64,000 nucleotides of DNA from Microbacterium saccharophilum (GCF_007992455.1 NZ_BKAH01000001.1:248001-312000); one strand, 5' to 3'; positions 1-11,528 are shown, counted from the first letter of the stretch. The notes: generated from the sequence alone by a model not told the origin. Program-made: numbers and translations.

Positions 1-20
1 CGACGCCGCGGCGGACTGAG

Positions 21-1316
21 TCAGACCGCGCCGGGGTAGTCCCGGGCGGGCGCGCCCACGTAGAGCTGCTGCGGGCGGCCGATCTTCGTCTGCGGGTCGT
101 ACTGCATCTCGCGCCAGTGCGCGAGCCAGCCCGGGAGCCGGCCGATCGCGAAGAGCACCGTGAACATGCGCGTGGGGAAGCCCATCGCCTTGTAGATCAC
201 GCCGGTGTAGAAATCGACGTTGGGGTACAGCCGGCGCTCCTTGAAGTAGTCGTCGCTGAGCGCGAGCTCCTCGAGTTCCTTCGCCAGGTCCAGCAGCGGG
301 TCGTTGACGCCGAGGGCTTCGAGGACCTCGTCGGCGGACTCCTTGACGAGCTTCGCGCGCGGGTCGTAGTTCTTGTAGACGCGGTGGCCGAAGCCCATGA
401 GCTTGACCCCGTCCTCCTTGTTCTTGACCCGCTCGACGAAGCGCTGGACGCTCTCGCCGGAGTCGCGGATGCGCGCGAGCATGTCGAGCACGGCCTCGTT
501 GGCGCCGCCGTGCAGCGGGCCGTACAGGGCGTTGATGCCGGCCGAGACGGAGGAGAACTGGTTCGCGCCGGTGGAGCCGACGAGCCGCACGGTCGACGTC
601 GACGCGTTCTGCTCGTGGTCCTCGTGCAGGATGAGGAGGCGCTCCAGGGCGCGGGACATGACCGGGTCGACCTCGTACGGCTCGGCGAGGACGCCGAAGT
701 TGAGCTTGAGGAAGTTGTCCACGAAGCTCATCGAGTTGTCCGGGTACAGGAACGCCTGGCCGATGCTCTTCTTGTGCGCGTAGGCGGCGATCACCGGCAG
801 CTTCGCGAGCAGGCGGATGGTGTTCAGCTCGACGTGCTCGGGGTTGTTCGGGTCGGACTGGCCCTCGTAGTACGTGGAGAGGGCGGCGGTCGCGGCGGAC
901 AGCATCGACATGGGGTGGGCCGTGTGCGGGAGGGCGGAGAAGAAGCGCTTCAGGTCCTCGTGCAGCAGGGTGTGGCGCCGGATCTTCTCGTCGAACTCGC
1001 CGAGCTCGTCGGCCGTCGGCAGCTCGCCGTACAGCAGCAGCCAGGCGATCTCGAGGTAGGTCGAGTTCTTCGCGAGCTGCTCGATCGGGTAGCCGCGGTA
1101 GCGGAGGATCCCCTGATCACCGTCGATGTAGGTGATGGCCGACTTCGTGGCCGAGGTGTTCACGAACCCGTAGTCGAGGGTCGTGTGCCCGGTCTGCTTC
1201 GTGAAGGTGGAGAAGTCGACGCTCGGGACACCCGCGGTACCCGGCAGGACCGGCAGCTGCGCGGTCCGGTCACCGACGGTGACGGTGACCATCTGAGGGG
1301 TGTCCGCGTTGCTCAC
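21..1316 (-). CDS. gltA: Citrate synthase, type II
   Basis: This 431-residue enzyme condenses oxaloacetate and acetyl-CoA to citrate in the TCA cycle, in the cytoplasm. The catalytic triad is visible: H234 in LHEDHEQNAST, H269 in GPLHGGAN and D368 in NVDFYTG. The family signature GFGHRVYKNYDPRA lies at about 308-321. The start is a GTG (VSNADTPQ) because an AAGGAGG ribosome binding site sits just upstream at about 1321-1330; the open frame runs much further upstream but in low-complexity Arg-rich sequence. The length is normal for actinobacterial GltA. It is transcribed alone, downstream of dapC on the same strand with about 100 bases between them. Confidence 0.97.
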   Translation of the reverse strand: MSNADTPQMVTVTVGDRTAQLPVLPGTAGVPSVDFSTFTKQTGHTTLDYGFVNTSATKSAITYIDGDQGILRYRGYPIEQLAKNSTYLEIAWLLLYGELPTADELGEFDEKIRRHTLLHEDLKRFFSALPHTAHPMSMLSAATAALSTYYEGQSDPNNPEHVELNTIRLLAKLPVIAAYAHKKSIGQAFLYPDNSMSFVDNFLKLNFGVLAEPYEVDPVMSRALERLLILHEDHEQNASTSTVRLVGSTGANQFSSVSAGINALYGPLHGGANEAVLDMLARIRDSGESVQRFVERVKNKEDGVKLMGFGHRVYKNYDPRAKLVKESADEVLEALGVNDPLLDLAKELEELALSDDYFKERRLYPNVDFYTGVIYKAMGFPTRMFTVLFAIGRLPGWLAHWREMQYDPQTKIGRPQQLYVGAPARDYPGAV

Positions 1317-1417
1317 GCAGCCTCCTTGGATCGTCCGATGGGGTTCATTACAGCCTAGTCCGCGTGCGGGCCTACTCCGTTCGGCGCCAAAGGAACGCCG
1401 ATTGCGTAGTGGATTCC

Positions 1418-2539
1418 CTACGAATCGCGGAGGGGTGATGCGGTCAGCCGCGCCGCTGCCGCGGCGATCCGCTCGTCGCTCGCGGTCAGCGAGAAGCGCA
1501 CGTGCTGCGGGAAGCCGGTGCCGTAGAAGTGGCCGGGGCCGGCGAGGATGCCGCGCTCGGCGAGGCGCCCCATGGTGGCCCAGGCATCCTCCCCCGCGGT
1601 CGCCCAGAGGTACAGCCCGCCCTCGCTGTGGTCGATGCGCAGCCCCGTGGCCTCGACGGCGGGGCGGAGGACGGCGCGGCGGGCGCGGTACAGCTCCTTC
1701 TGCGCCGCGACGTGGGCGTCGTCGCCGAGCGCCGCCGTCATGGCGGCCTGCACGGGCGCCGGCAGCATGAGTCCGAGGTGCTTGCGGGCCGTCAGCAGGC
1801 GCGCGACGATGGCGCGGTCGCCGGCGAGGAAGGCCGCGCGGTAGCCGGCCAGGTTCGACTGCTTGCTGAGCGAGTAGACCGACAGGATGCCGGTGGCATC
1901 GCCGTCCGTGACGCGCGGGTCGAGGATGCTCGGGACCGGCGTCCGCGCCCACTCCCCGTCCCAGCCGAGTTCGGCATAGCACTCGTCGGAGGCCAGCACC
2001 GCGCCGAGTTCCCGCGCACGTCGGACGGCCGCGCGGAGGTCCGCCACGCCGAGGACCCGGCCGTCGGGGTTGCCCGGGGAGTTCAGCCACACGAGGCGCG
2101 TGCCGGCGGGCCAGTCGGCAGGGTCGTCGCCGGGGAGGGGCGTCGCGCCGACGAGACGCGCACCCACCTCGTAGGTCGGGTAGGCGGCACGGGGGTGCAC
2201 GACGACGTCGCCGGCGCCGAGCCCGAGGAGGAGCGGCAGGAGCGCGACGAGCTCCTTCGATCCGACCGTGGGCAGGACCTGGTCGACGCTCAGCCCGGGG
2301 ACGCCGCGGCGCCGCGCGTACCAGGCGACGACGGCTTCACGCAGGGCGGGCGTGCCGACGGTCTGCGGATAGGCGTGCGCGTCGGTGGCCGCGCGCAGGG
2401 CGCCCGCCACGACATCCGGTGTCGGGTCGACGGGTGAGCCGATCGAGAGGTCGACGATGCCGTCCGGGTGCGCCTGCGCGGTGCGGGCGTAGGGGGCGAC
2501 GGCATCCCACGGATAGTCGGCGAGGTCGCTGACGGCCAC
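1418..2539 (-). CDS. dapC: Succinyldiaminopimelate aminotransferase (DapC type)
   Basis: This is a 373-residue fold-type I PLP aminotransferase. Family knowledge places it in lysine/diaminopimelate synthesis, transferring an amino group from glutamate to N-succinyl-2-amino-6-oxopimelate. The PLP lysine is K226 in YSLSKQSNLAGYR, the substrate-binding NSPGNPDGR element is at about 154-161, and DECYAELGW follows at about 185. The GTG start (VAVSDLADYPWDAV) was chosen because it lies 8 bases after the ferredoxin stop, as expected for an operon. The fdxA-dapC pairing is common in actinobacteria and supports DapC over a generic aspartate aminotransferase. The substrate is inferred. Confidence 0.88.
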   Translation of the reverse strand: MAVSDLADYPWDAVAPYARTAQAHPDGIVDLSIGSPVDPTPDVVAGALRAATDAHAYPQTVGTPALREAVVAWYARRRGVPGLSVDQVLPTVGSKELVALLPLLLGLGAGDVVVHPRAAYPTYEVGARLVGATPLPGDDPADWPAGTRLVWLNSPGNPDGRVLGVADLRAAVRRARELGAVLASDECYAELGWDGEWARTPVPSILDPRVTDGDATGILSVYSLSKQSNLAGYRAAFLAGDRAIVARLLTARKHLGLMLPAPVQAAMTAALGDDAHVAAQKELYRARRAVLRPAVEATGLRIDHSEGGLYLWATAGEDAWATMGRLAERGILAGPGHFYGTGFPQHVRFSLTASDERIAAAAARLTASPLRDS

Positions 2540-2547
2540 GGCGGGAC

Positions 2548-2868
2548 TCAGTGGCTCTGCGGAGGGAGCGCGGCGATCACGGGGTGATCCTTCGCGATGA
2601 CGCCGACCTTGGCGGCGCCGCCCGGCGAGCCGATGTCCTGGAAGAACTCGACGTTGGCGGTGTAGTAGTCCTGCCACTCGTCGGGCAGGTCGTCCTCGTA
2701 GTAGATCGCCTCGACGGGGCACACGGGCTCGCAGGCGCCGCAGTCGACGCACTCGTCGGGGTGGATGTACAGCGACCGTTCGCCTTCGTAGATGCAGTCG
2801 ACGGGGCACTCGTCGATGCAGGCTCGGTCCTTGACATCCACGCACGGGAGGGCGATCACATACGTCAC
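2548..2868 (-). CDS. fdxA: 7Fe ferredoxin
   Basis: This 106-residue electron carrier has the cysteine pattern of a seven-iron ferredoxin. C9, C17 and C50 should hold the [3Fe-4S] cluster, C21, C40, C43 and C46 the [4Fe-4S] cluster, and C25 is the extra cysteine, by analogy with Azotobacter ferredoxin I. The C-terminal tail of about 45 residues is acidic then hydrophobic, as in the mycobacterial and streptomycete FdxA proteins. It is the upstream member of an fdxA-dapC pair. The redox partner cannot be told from this window. Confidence 0.95.
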   Translation of the reverse strand: MTYVIALPCVDVKDRACIDECPVDCIYEGERSLYIHPDECVDCGACEPVCPVEAIYYEDDLPDEWQDYYTANVEFFQDIGSPGGAAKVGVIAKDHPVIAALPPQSH

Positions 2869-2878
2869 GGGGACCAGT

Positions 2879-3274
2879 CTAGTTCGTGGTCGAGGGGCGG
2901 GTCGTCGACGGCCACGCGACGACGATCGCGACGATGATCGGCACGGCGAGGGTCCAGACGATGCCGGTGGAGAGCTGCCCGTCCTCCGGCGCGGGGACGA
3001 CGACGGAGCCCCCCGGACCGCGCCCGGAGAAGACGAGCGTCGCGACCATGGCCCCGAGGCCGGTCGCGAGCGCCGCCCAGCGGTCGGAAGTCAGCAGACG
3101 CACCGCGAGCAGGAGCGCGCCGATGCCGAGCACGGCGACGAGGAGTCCGAGCGGGAACCAGCCCCACTGCGCGGCCTGGCCGACGGTGCCCGCCACGCCG
3201 TACACCGCGCCGGTCAGGAGGGCGACGGCCCAGGTCCCCACACGCGCCACCGACCCGTTCATCGACACACCCAC
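2879..3274 (-). CDS. Small four-helix membrane protein (DUF6113-like)
   Basis: This 131-residue hydrophobic protein has about four membrane segments (roughly 12-30, 38-60, 66-82 and 105-123) and a short loop rich in Gly, Pro and Asp at about 84-100. No catalytic motif is visible. It lies 10 bases upstream of fdxA on the same strand, so it is probably co-transcribed with fdxA and dapC. It resembles the DUF6113 proteins found next to ferredoxin in Microbacteriaceae, but that assignment is from memory. Function is unknown. Confidence 0.75.
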   Translation of the reverse strand: MGVSMNGSVARVGTWAVALLTGAVYGVAGTVGQAAQWGWFPLGLLVAVLGIGALLLAVRLLTSDRWAALATGLGAMVATLVFSGRGPGGSVVVPAPEDGQLSTGIVWTLAVPIIVAIVVAWPSTTRPSTTN

Positions 3275-3294
3275 CGCGTCAGTCTAGGCGGCGC

Positions 3295-3609
3295 TCAGGC
3301 CGCCCATCCCCACAGCCGCAGGAGCGCCGCGACGACGGCGGCGGCGATCACGACGACGAGGAAGGGCGCCCGCAGCAGGAGGAGGCCCGCCGCGGCCAGC
3401 AGGGCAGGGACGCGCGCGTCGACGACGACGTCCTGGCCGGCGCCGAGGGTCTGGACGGCCACGAGGGCCGCGAGGAGGGCGACGGTGAGCAGGTCGGTGA
3501 TGCGCGACGGCGTCGGCGCCTCGAACCAGCGCGGCGGGATGAGGTAGCCGAGCGTCTTGAGGGCGACGCACACGATGGACGCCACGAGGACGGCGTTCCA
3601 GAGGGTCAC
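3295..3609 (-). CDS. azlD: Branched-chain amino acid exporter small subunit, AzlD family
   Basis: This 104-residue membrane protein has three to four hydrophobic segments and the AzlD-type N-terminus (WNAVLVASIVCVALKTLGYL). It overlaps the end of the azlC gene by four bases, so translation is coupled. AzlC and AzlD together form a small two-component exporter for branched-chain amino acids or azaleucine. The substrate is inferred from the family alone. Confidence 0.88.
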   Translation of the reverse strand: MTLWNAVLVASIVCVALKTLGYLIPPRWFEAPTPSRITDLLTVALLAALVAVQTLGAGQDVVVDARVPALLAAAGLLLLRAPFLVVVIAAAVVAALLRLWGWAA

Positions 3610-4343
3610 GGCAGCCCCTCCCGCTCCGGGACGTCGTCCGGCTCGGCGCCGGGCGGCTCCCCCGCTCCCAGCCAGTTCGTCCAGCCGACGACGACGGCGA
3701 CGACGGCGGCGAGGAGGACCGGCAGCCCGGGCATCAGCACGGGCGTCACGGCCGTCGCGACGACGGCCGCGGCGACCCCGACGGCGATCGCCTGCCGGCG
3801 TCGGAGGCGCGGCCAGAGCAGCGCGAGGAAGGCCGCCGCGGCGGCGGCATCCAATCCGTACGCGCGCACATCGCCCAGCACGTCGCCGAGGAGGGCGCCG
3901 GCGAGGGTCGAGAGGTTCCAGCCGAGGTAGATCCCGATGCCGGTGACCCAGAACCCGATCCGCCGGGCGGGGAGCGAGACCTGCGCGAGGGAGACCGCCG
4001 TGGACTCGTCGATCGTGAACTGCGCCGCGGCCGCGCGCCGCCAGAAGCCCTCCCCGACGACCGGCGACATCCGCAGCCCGTAGGCGATGTTGCGGGCCCC
4101 CAGGAGACCCGCCGACGCGATCGCGGCGGGCGCGGCGGCGAGGCCGCCCGCGCCGATGACGCCGACGAAGGCGAACTGCGACCCTCCCGTGAACATGAGG
4201 AGGCTCAGGACGCAGGTCTGCCAGACATCGAGTCCGGATGCCACCGCGAGCGCGCCGAAGGACACGCCGTACGCGCTCGTGGCGAGCGCCACGCCGAGAC
4301 CGTCACGCCAGGCGCGGCGTGCCTCGTCGCGTTCGGCCGGCAT
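3606..4343 (-). CDS. azlC: Branched-chain amino acid exporter large subunit, AzlC family
   Basis: This 245-residue membrane protein carries the AzlC core, including ATSAYGVSFGALAVASGLD near 17-35, the MFTGGSQFAFVGV loop near 51-63 and LGARNIAYGLRMSP near 80-93. About five to seven membrane helices are visible. It is followed directly by azlD with a four-base overlap, giving a complete exporter pair. The C-terminus is a short acidic, proline-rich tail. It sits six bases downstream of typA, so it may share typA transcripts. Confidence 0.92.
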   Translation of the reverse strand: MPAERDEARRAWRDGLGVALATSAYGVSFGALAVASGLDVWQTCVLSLLMFTGGSQFAFVGVIGAGGLAAAPAAIASAGLLGARNIAYGLRMSPVVGEGFWRRAAAAQFTIDESTAVSLAQVSLPARRIGFWVTGIGIYLGWNLSTLAGALLGDVLGDVRAYGLDAAAAAAFLALLWPRLRRRQAIAVGVAAAVVATAVTPVLMPGLPVLLAAVVAVVVGWTNWLGAGEPPGAEPDDVPEREGLP

Positions 4344-4349
4344 CCCCGA

Positions 4350-6263
<1,914 letters not shown>

Positions 6264-6311
6264 GAAGATGTTCCTAAGCAGAATGGGGGTGCGCCGGGAT
6301 GCCGACGTTCC

Positions 6312-6317
6312 ATTCTA
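6312..6317 (-). promoter_or_regulatory. Putative -10 element of typA
   Basis: Read on the minus strand this is TAGAAT, a near-consensus sigma-A -10 box, placing the transcript start near 6305 and leaving a leader of about 42 bases. No good -35 is seen at 16-18 bases; the nearest (CTGACG) is 20 bases away. This is inference from sequence only. Confidence 0.4.
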
Positions 6318-6346
6318 CTCGGCGATGCTGAATCCGCCGTCAGCGA

Positions 6347-8137
6347 CTACGCGTGCGGCAGCTCCGGCGGCAGACCGGGCTCTCCCGACACGCCGCCGGC
6401 GACGGGCCGCGAGGGCGTCTCGTCGTCATCGACCTGCACCCCGGAGGCCTTCAGCTCGTCCAGCACGCGGCGCCGCTCCTCGCGGCGCACGGCCTGCTCG
6501 GTCGGGTCCGGGACCGGGATCGCCGCGATGAGGCGCTTCGTGTACGCCTGCTGCGGGTTCCGGAGGATCTGGTCGGGCGTCCCCTCCTCGACGAGCTTGC
6601 CGTGGTTCATCACCACGATGCGGTCGGCCAGGCGGTCGACGACGGCGAGGTCGTGGCTGACGAACAGGCACGCGAAGCCGAGTTCGGCCTGGATCTCCTC
6701 GAGGAGGTCGAGCACGCGCGCCTGCACCGACACGTCCAGCGCGCTCGTGGGCTCGTCGGCGATGAGCAGGTTCGGCTTGAGCGCGAGCGCCCGGGCGATG
6801 CCGATGCGCTGACGCTGGCCGCCGGACAGCTCGTGCGGGTAGCGGTTGCGGAAGGAGCGGGGCAGCTCGACCTGGTCGAGCAGCTCCTCCACCCGGACGC
6901 CGATCTCCTTGTCGGTGAAGTCCCCGAGGAGCTTCAGCGGCTCGCCGATGGACTCCCCGACGGGCCAGCGCGGGTTCAGCGACGAGCCCGGGTCCTGGAA
7001 GACGATGCCGATGTTCTTGCGGAGCTCGCGGAGGTCGCCGGGCTTGATGCCCACCATCTCCACGCCCTCGACCTTCGCCGAACCCTCCTTGAAGGGCAGC
7101 AGGCCGATGGCGCCGCGGGCGACCGTGGTCTTCCCGGAGCCCGACTCCCCCACGAGGCCGACGATCTCGCCGGGGTGGATGGAGAAGCTGACCTGGTCGA
7201 CCGCGCGGAAGGCGGGGACGCGGCGGCGGCCCGGGTACTCGATGACCGCGTCGCGCAGCTCGAGGACGGGGGCGCCGGCGCGGACCGTCTTGCCCTCGCT
7301 CGTGTAGCCCAGGCGCGGGACCGCGGCGAGCAGCTCCTGCGTGTACGGGTGCTCGGGCTCGTCGAAGATCTTGTGCACGGTGCCGCGCTCGACGACGTCG
7401 CCGGTGCGCATGACGATGACGTTGTCGGCGAGGTCGGCGACGACGCCGAGGTCGTGCGTGATGATCACGATGGCGCTGTTGAGGCGCTTGTGGAGGTTGC
7501 GCAGCAGCTCGAGGATCTCGGCCTGGATCGTGACGTCGAGCGCCGTCGTCGGCTCGTCCGCGATGAGCAGGTCGGGGTCGCACGAGATGGCCTGCGCGAT
7601 CATGGCGCGCTGGCGCTGGCCGCCGGAGAGCTGGTGCGGGAAGGAGTCGAACGCCTTCTGCGGGTCGGGCATCTCCACGAGGCGCAGCAGCTCGAGCGCG
7701 CGCTCCTTCGCCTGGTGCGGCGGCATGTGGCTGTGCACGCGGATCGACTCGACGATCTGGAACCCGATCCGGTACACCGGGTTCAGCGCCGTCATGGGCT
7801 CCTGGAAGATGACGGCGATCTTGTTGCCGCGCACCTTCCGGAGGTTCTCCGTCGGGGCGTTGAGGATCTCGCGCCCGTTGAGCTTGACGCTGCCGCGCGA
7901 GCGGGAGTTCGGGGGAAGCAGCCCCAGGAGGGACATGCTGCTGACCGACTTGCCGGAGCCGGACTCGCCGACGATGGCGAGCACCTCGCCGGGGTGCACG
8001 ACGTAGTCCATGTCGCGGACCGCATTGACCCATTCGCCGTTGACCCAGAAGTCGACCGCGAGGCCGGAGACCTCGATGATCGGCGCATCCTTCTCCGTGG
8101 TGTGCGCGAGCTCGTCAGTGATGTCGACCGTGCTCAT
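6347..8137 (-). CDS. Peptide-type ABC importer, fused double ATP-binding protein
   Basis: This 596-residue protein fuses two ABC ATPase domains, equivalent to DppD and DppF. The first has Walker A GESGSGKS at 57-64, followed by [15 protein letters not shown] and [12 protein letters not shown]. The second has Walker A GESGSGKT at 330-337, followed by [15 protein letters not shown] and [12 protein letters not shown]. Each half ends with the oligopeptide-transporter C-terminal region (for example [13 protein letters not shown]). It energises import by the permeases encoded at 8820-11439. It is separated from them by an opposite-strand gene at 8182-8817, so it may need its own promoter in the short 8138-8181 gap. 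Confidence 0.95.
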   Translation of the reverse strand: MSTVDITDELAHTTEKDAPIIEVSGLAVDFWVNGEWVNAVRDMDYVVHPGEVLAIVGESGSGKSVSSMSLLGLLPPNSRSRGSVKLNGREILNAPTENLRKVRGNKIAVIFQEPMTALNPVYRIGFQIVESIRVHSHMPPHQAKERALELLRLVEMPDPQKAFDSFPHQLSGGQRQRAMIAQAISCDPDLLIADEPTTALDVTIQAEILELLRNLHKRLNSAIVIITHDLGVVADLADNVIVMRTGDVVERGTVHKIFDEPEHPYTQELLAAVPRLGYTSEGKTVRAGAPVLELRDAVIEYPGRRRVPAFRAVDQVSFSIHPGEIVGLVGESGSGKTTVARGAIGLLPFKEGSAKVEGVEMVGIKPGDLRELRKNIGIVFQDPGSSLNPRWPVGESIGEPLKLLGDFTDKEIGVRVEELLDQVELPRSFRNRYPHELSGGQRQRIGIARALALKPNLLIADEPTSALDVSVQARVLDLLEEIQAELGFACLFVSHDLAVVDRLADRIVVMNHGKLVEEGTPDQILRNPQQAYTKRLIAAIPVPDPTEQAVRREERRRVLDELKASGVQVDDDETPSRPVAGGVSGEPGLPPELPHA

Positions 8138-8181
8138 ACCGAGGCACCGTCCTCTCCCGTGGGTCGTGAAAGCATGAAGTC

Positions 8182-8817
8182 ATGAGTGTGCAGCAGCCGG
8201 CCGAGCCCATCGTCTTCCGATCGACGTTCGGCATCGTGCTGACGGTGGTGATGTGGGCGATCGCCGCCGCGGGGATCGTCGCCTCGGTGCTCACCGGCGC
8301 GGGTGCGGTCCCCGTCGCCCTGCTGGGCGCCCTGGCCTGGTTCGTGTGGCTCGCCTACTGGCGGCCGTGCGTCGTGACCGATGCGCGCGGCGTGGTCCTG
8401 CGGAACCTGCTGAGCGACGTGGACATCCCGTTCGATGCGATCGAGGACGTCGACACGCGCTACTCGCTGCAGGTGCGCGCCGACGGCCGCGTCTGGTCGG
8501 CGTGGGGCGCACCCGCGCCGGGCGGCGCGTCCGCCATCCGCTCCGGCACGCGGCGTCCGCGCGCCGGCGACCTCGAGTCGTGGCGCGACACTCCCCGCGC
8601 GGTGCGCGAGGCCGGGTCGGCTCGCGCCGGCGACGCCGTGACGACGGCTTCCGGCGCGCCCGCCACGGTGATCCGCCGGGAATTGGAGCGTCGCGAGCGC
8701 CACGGCATCCGCCGCGACGAGACCGCGCGCGTCACGGTGACGCGGCATCCCGTGCTGACGGCCGTCAGCGCGGTCGTGCTGGTGCTCGCCGCCGCCGCGG
8801 TGCTGCTGGGCGGCTGA
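8182..8817 (+). CDS. PH-domain-like membrane protein, opposite to the surrounding transporter operon
   Basis: This 211-residue protein has two adjacent N-terminal hydrophobic segments (about 15-55), then a soluble part containing ARGVVLRNLLSDVDIPFDAIEDVDTRY-like sequence (about 72-98). That pattern is typical of small bacterial PH-like domains, which follow a membrane hairpin and the phrase 'rNLL..v.Ipf..I..v'. A final hydrophobic helix is at about 190-208. It is on the plus strand between minus-strand permease and ATPase genes, ending two bases from the permease stop. The molecular role is unknown. Confidence 0.75.
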   Translation: MSVQQPAEPIVFRSTFGIVLTVVMWAIAAAGIVASVLTGAGAVPVALLGALAWFVWLAYWRPCVVTDARGVVLRNLLSDVDIPFDAIEDVDTRYSLQVRADGRVWSAWGAPAPGGASAIRSGTRRPRAGDLESWRDTPRAVREAGSARAGDAVTTASGAPATVIRRELERRERHGIRRDETARVTVTRHPVLTAVSAVVLVLAAAAVLLGG

Positions 8818-8819
8818 CA

Positions 8820-9911
8820 CTAGCCCCGCCCCTTCGCACCGAGCACGGGCTCCGCCGCGTCGGCGTCCGGCTCGACGGCATCCGCGTCGCGGCGGAAGAC
8901 CTTGTCGAAGACCTGGCGGTACGGGCCCTTCTTCCCGGGCATGCGGCGCTGACGCGGGTCGAACGCGTCGCGGAGGCCGTCGCCGATGAAGTTGACGCAC
9001 AGCGCGATCGCGATGATGAACAGACCCGGCCACCAGAACAGCCACGGCCGCGAGGCGAAGGCGCCCTGGTACTGGTTGAGGATCTGGCCGAGCGACACGT
9101 CGGGGCTCTTCACGCCGACGCCGAGGAAGCTCAGGGCCGCCTCGGTGAGGATGGCGCCGGACATGAGCAGCGAGATGGCGACGATCACGACGCCCATGGC
9201 GTTGGGCAGGATGTGCTTGAACAGGATGTGCGTGTTCGCGGCGCCGGCGACCCGGGCCGCGTCGACGAACTCGCGCTCGCGGAGCGAGAGGAACTCGCCG
9301 CGGACGAGTCGCGCGAGCGCCGTCCAGCCGAACAGGCCCAGCGCGATCGCGAGGACGGGGGCGCCGAACTCACCCGTGGCGCGGCCGATGACTGCGGCGA
9401 GGATGAGGAACGGGACGATGATGATGATGTCGGTGAAGCGCATCAGGACCGCGTCGACCCAGCCCCGGTAGAAGCCGGCGACGGCGCCGATGACGATGCC
9501 GAGGACGCCGGCGACGAGCCCGTACAGGAGCATCACGATGATGGACTGCTGCGCCCCGCGCATGACGAGCGCGAAGATGTCGCGGCCGATCTCATCCTGA
9601 CCGAACGGGAACGCGCCGAAGTCGAACGGGAGCACCCAGGTCGGCGCCCCACCCGGCAGGGCGACGTCGAAGCGGTCGAGGTAGGTGTGCGGGTACCAGC
9701 CCGGGATCTTCAGGCCGAAGATGTCGAATCCGACGGACGAGTAGATGAGGATCGCCATGAGGCCGAGCGCCACCATCGCGGACAGCGCGCCGCGGTGCCG
9801 GAAGAAGCGGCGGCGGACGATCGTGCCCTGGCTGAGGCCTTCGACCTCGCGCTGCTCGATCGTCAGGACCTCGTTGATCGAGGACGTGGGAGTCGGTTCT
9901 TTGCGTGCCAT
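8820..9911 (-). CDS. Peptide-type ABC importer permease, DppC/OppC family
   Basis: This 363-residue inner-membrane permease has a soluble N-terminus of about 35 residues, a first helix near 45-65, a periplasmic loop containing FGQDEIGRDIFALVMRGAQQS (near 110-130) and five C-terminal helices. The EAA loop is visible as LSLREREFVDAARVAGAANTHILFKHILP. The C-terminal cytoplasmic tail (about 310-363) is longer than usual and ends in an Ala/Asp/Glu-rich stretch. It begins one base after the DppB-like gene stop, so the two are co-translated. Confidence 0.95.
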   Translation of the reverse strand: MARKEPTPTSSINEVLTIEQREVEGLSQGTIVRRRFFRHRGALSAMVALGLMAILIYSSVGFDIFGLKIPGWYPHTYLDRFDVALPGGAPTWVLPFDFGAFPFGQDEIGRDIFALVMRGAQQSIIVMLLYGLVAGVLGIVIGAVAGFYRGWVDAVLMRFTDIIIIVPFLILAAVIGRATGEFGAPVLAIALGLFGWTALARLVRGEFLSLREREFVDAARVAGAANTHILFKHILPNAMGVVIVAISLLMSGAILTEAALSFLGVGVKSPDVSLGQILNQYQGAFASRPWLFWWPGLFIIAIALCVNFIGDGLRDAFDPRQRRMPGKKGPYRQVFDKVFRRDADAVEPDADAAEPVLGAKGRG

Positions 9912-9912
9912 G

Positions 9913-11439
9913 TCAGTTCACCCGGATCCGGGGGTCGAGCGCCGAGTACGTGAGGTCGGCGATGAGGTTGAAGACGATCGTCACGATGCTCGTGATGAGG
10001 AAGATCGCCATCACGGTGTTGAGGTCGACCTGGAGGATCGCCTGCACGAACATGCGTCCGACGCCGTTCCAGCCGAACACCGTCTCCGTGATCGCCGCAC
10101 CGCCGATGATGCCGCCGATCTCGAACGCGATGAGCGTCGTGATCGGGATCATGGCGTTGCGGAAGGCGTGCCGCATGATGACGGTGCGCTCGCTCAGGCC
10201 CTTGGCCCGCGCCGTGCGCACGTAGTCCTGGTTCATGACCTCCAGCAGGCTCGCGCGGGAGTAGCGGCTCCACGCGGCCAGCGACAGCAGCATGAGCGCG
10301 AGGGTCGGCAGCAGCAGGTGCGTGAACTGGTCGAGCGTCTGGATCCAGACCGACCCCTTGAGGTTCGGGGTCGAGGCCCCGATCGTCGCGATCGGACGCC
10401 CCTTGGTGAGCGAGACGTAGTCCGGCCAGTACTGCATGATCCGGTCGACGAGGATCAGGATCGACGACACGACCGCCGTGATGATGCCCGCGCGGACCGA
10501 GGACGCGCGTTCGTCGCCGCCGAAGATGTAGGCCGCGCCGATCGCGATGCCGATCATGACGGCGAACACGATGAGCCACGACAGGTAGTTCGGGACGTAG
10601 AAGAAGAGGTAGTTGAAGGGGAACCACAGGGCGGCGCCGGCCACCGCGACGGTCAGCGCCGTGTAGATCACCTTGCGGTTGGAGAAGCCGGCCGTCACGA
10701 ACACGACGGCGAACGCGGCCGCGACGCCGATCAGCAGGATGCCGAGGATGCCGAGCTGCGGCGTGTCGAGCCAGCCGGTGTACAGGACGAAGAACAGGCC
10801 GGCACCGACGACGAGGGTCGCGACGCCGAAGTTGAGGAAGTACTTCCGCGCCGCCCCGCCGACGATGCTCGCCCAGACGAATCCGAGCACCACCGCCGCT
10901 ATGACCACGACCCATGGCGCGAGGACGGGATCTGCGAGGAAGTTGTTGAAGCCGATGGCGACGTACATCTTCAGCAGCTGCGCGACCCAGAAGACGGGGA
11001 GGGAGAAGAAGAGGAACGCGACGAAGGTGACCGAGTAGTCGAAGCCGCTGTACTGCCGCAGGGCCGTGGCCATGCCGATCGAGATGCCCAGCAGGATCGC
11101 GAGCACCGTTGCCGCGGTCACGAGCTGGACGGTCTGGCCGATGCCGATGCCGACCTGGGCCGCCACTTCCTGGCCCTTGATGTTGAATCCGAGGTCGATG
11201 TCGCCGACGAACATCTTCAGGACGCCGCCCAGCCAGATGAAGTAGCGGAGCGGGGGTGGCACGTCGAGGTTGAGCTGCGAGATCTTCGCCGCGATGAGCG
11301 CGTCACGGTTCGGCGCGGTGGACTGGCGCAGGTCCTCGAGGGGGTCGCCGGCGTAGGCGGCGAGGATGTAGATGAGATAGCTCGCCGCGAAGACGATGAG
11401 CACCGCTGCGATGAGGCGGCGGACGATGTAGCTGAACAC
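9913..11439 (-). CDS. Peptide-type ABC importer permease, DppB/OppB family with large internal insertion
   Basis: This 508-residue permease is well above the usual length of about 310-340. The N-terminus (FSYIVRRLIAAVLIVFAASYLIY) and C-terminus (LEVMNQDYVRTARAKGLSE EAA loop near 405-425, then FGWNGVGRMFVQAI) match DppB. Between about residues 185 and 350 there is an additional very hydrophobic region of about five predicted helices not found in the basic fold, ending in a soluble loop with TKGRPIATIGASTPNLKGSV. It pairs with the DppC-like gene one base downstream and follows the binding-protein gene after a hairpin-containing gap. Confidence 0.93.
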   Translation of the reverse strand: MFSYIVRRLIAAVLIVFAASYLIYILAAYAGDPLEDLRQSTAPNRDALIAAKISQLNLDVPPPLRYFIWLGGVLKMFVGDIDLGFNIKGQEVAAQVGIGIGQTVQLVTAATVLAILLGISIGMATALRQYSGFDYSVTFVAFLFFSLPVFWVAQLLKMYVAIGFNNFLADPVLAPWVVVIAAVVLGFVWASIVGGAARKYFLNFGVATLVVGAGLFFVLYTGWLDTPQLGILGILLIGVAAAFAVVFVTAGFSNRKVIYTALTVAVAGAALWFPFNYLFFYVPNYLSWLIVFAVMIGIAIGAAYIFGGDERASSVRAGIITAVVSSILILVDRIMQYWPDYVSLTKGRPIATIGASTPNLKGSVWIQTLDQFTHLLLPTLALMLLSLAAWSRYSRASLLEVMNQDYVRTARAKGLSERTVIMRHAFRNAMIPITTLIAFEIGGIIGGAAITETVFGWNGVGRMFVQAILQVDLNTVMAIFLITSIVTIVFNLIADLTYSALDPRIRVN

Positions 11440-11528
11440 GTTCGAGTGGTTCCCTCTCTCGTGAGCCCGGGTGAAGGCCCAACGTAAGACATTACGGCAC
11501 CGGGTCGCGATGCCTCATGCCCAGGGGA

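Noticed and set aside
117..1358. Long plus-strand open frame (413 codons) opposite citrate synthase
   Set aside because: It is an antisense shadow of gltA. Its translation is Arg/Val/Glu-rich low complexity with no family motif, as expected for high-GC codon bias.
1405..1422. CGTAG-N8-CTACG dyad at the dapC stop
   Set aside because: Only a 5-bp stem with an 8-base loop; too weak to call a terminator.
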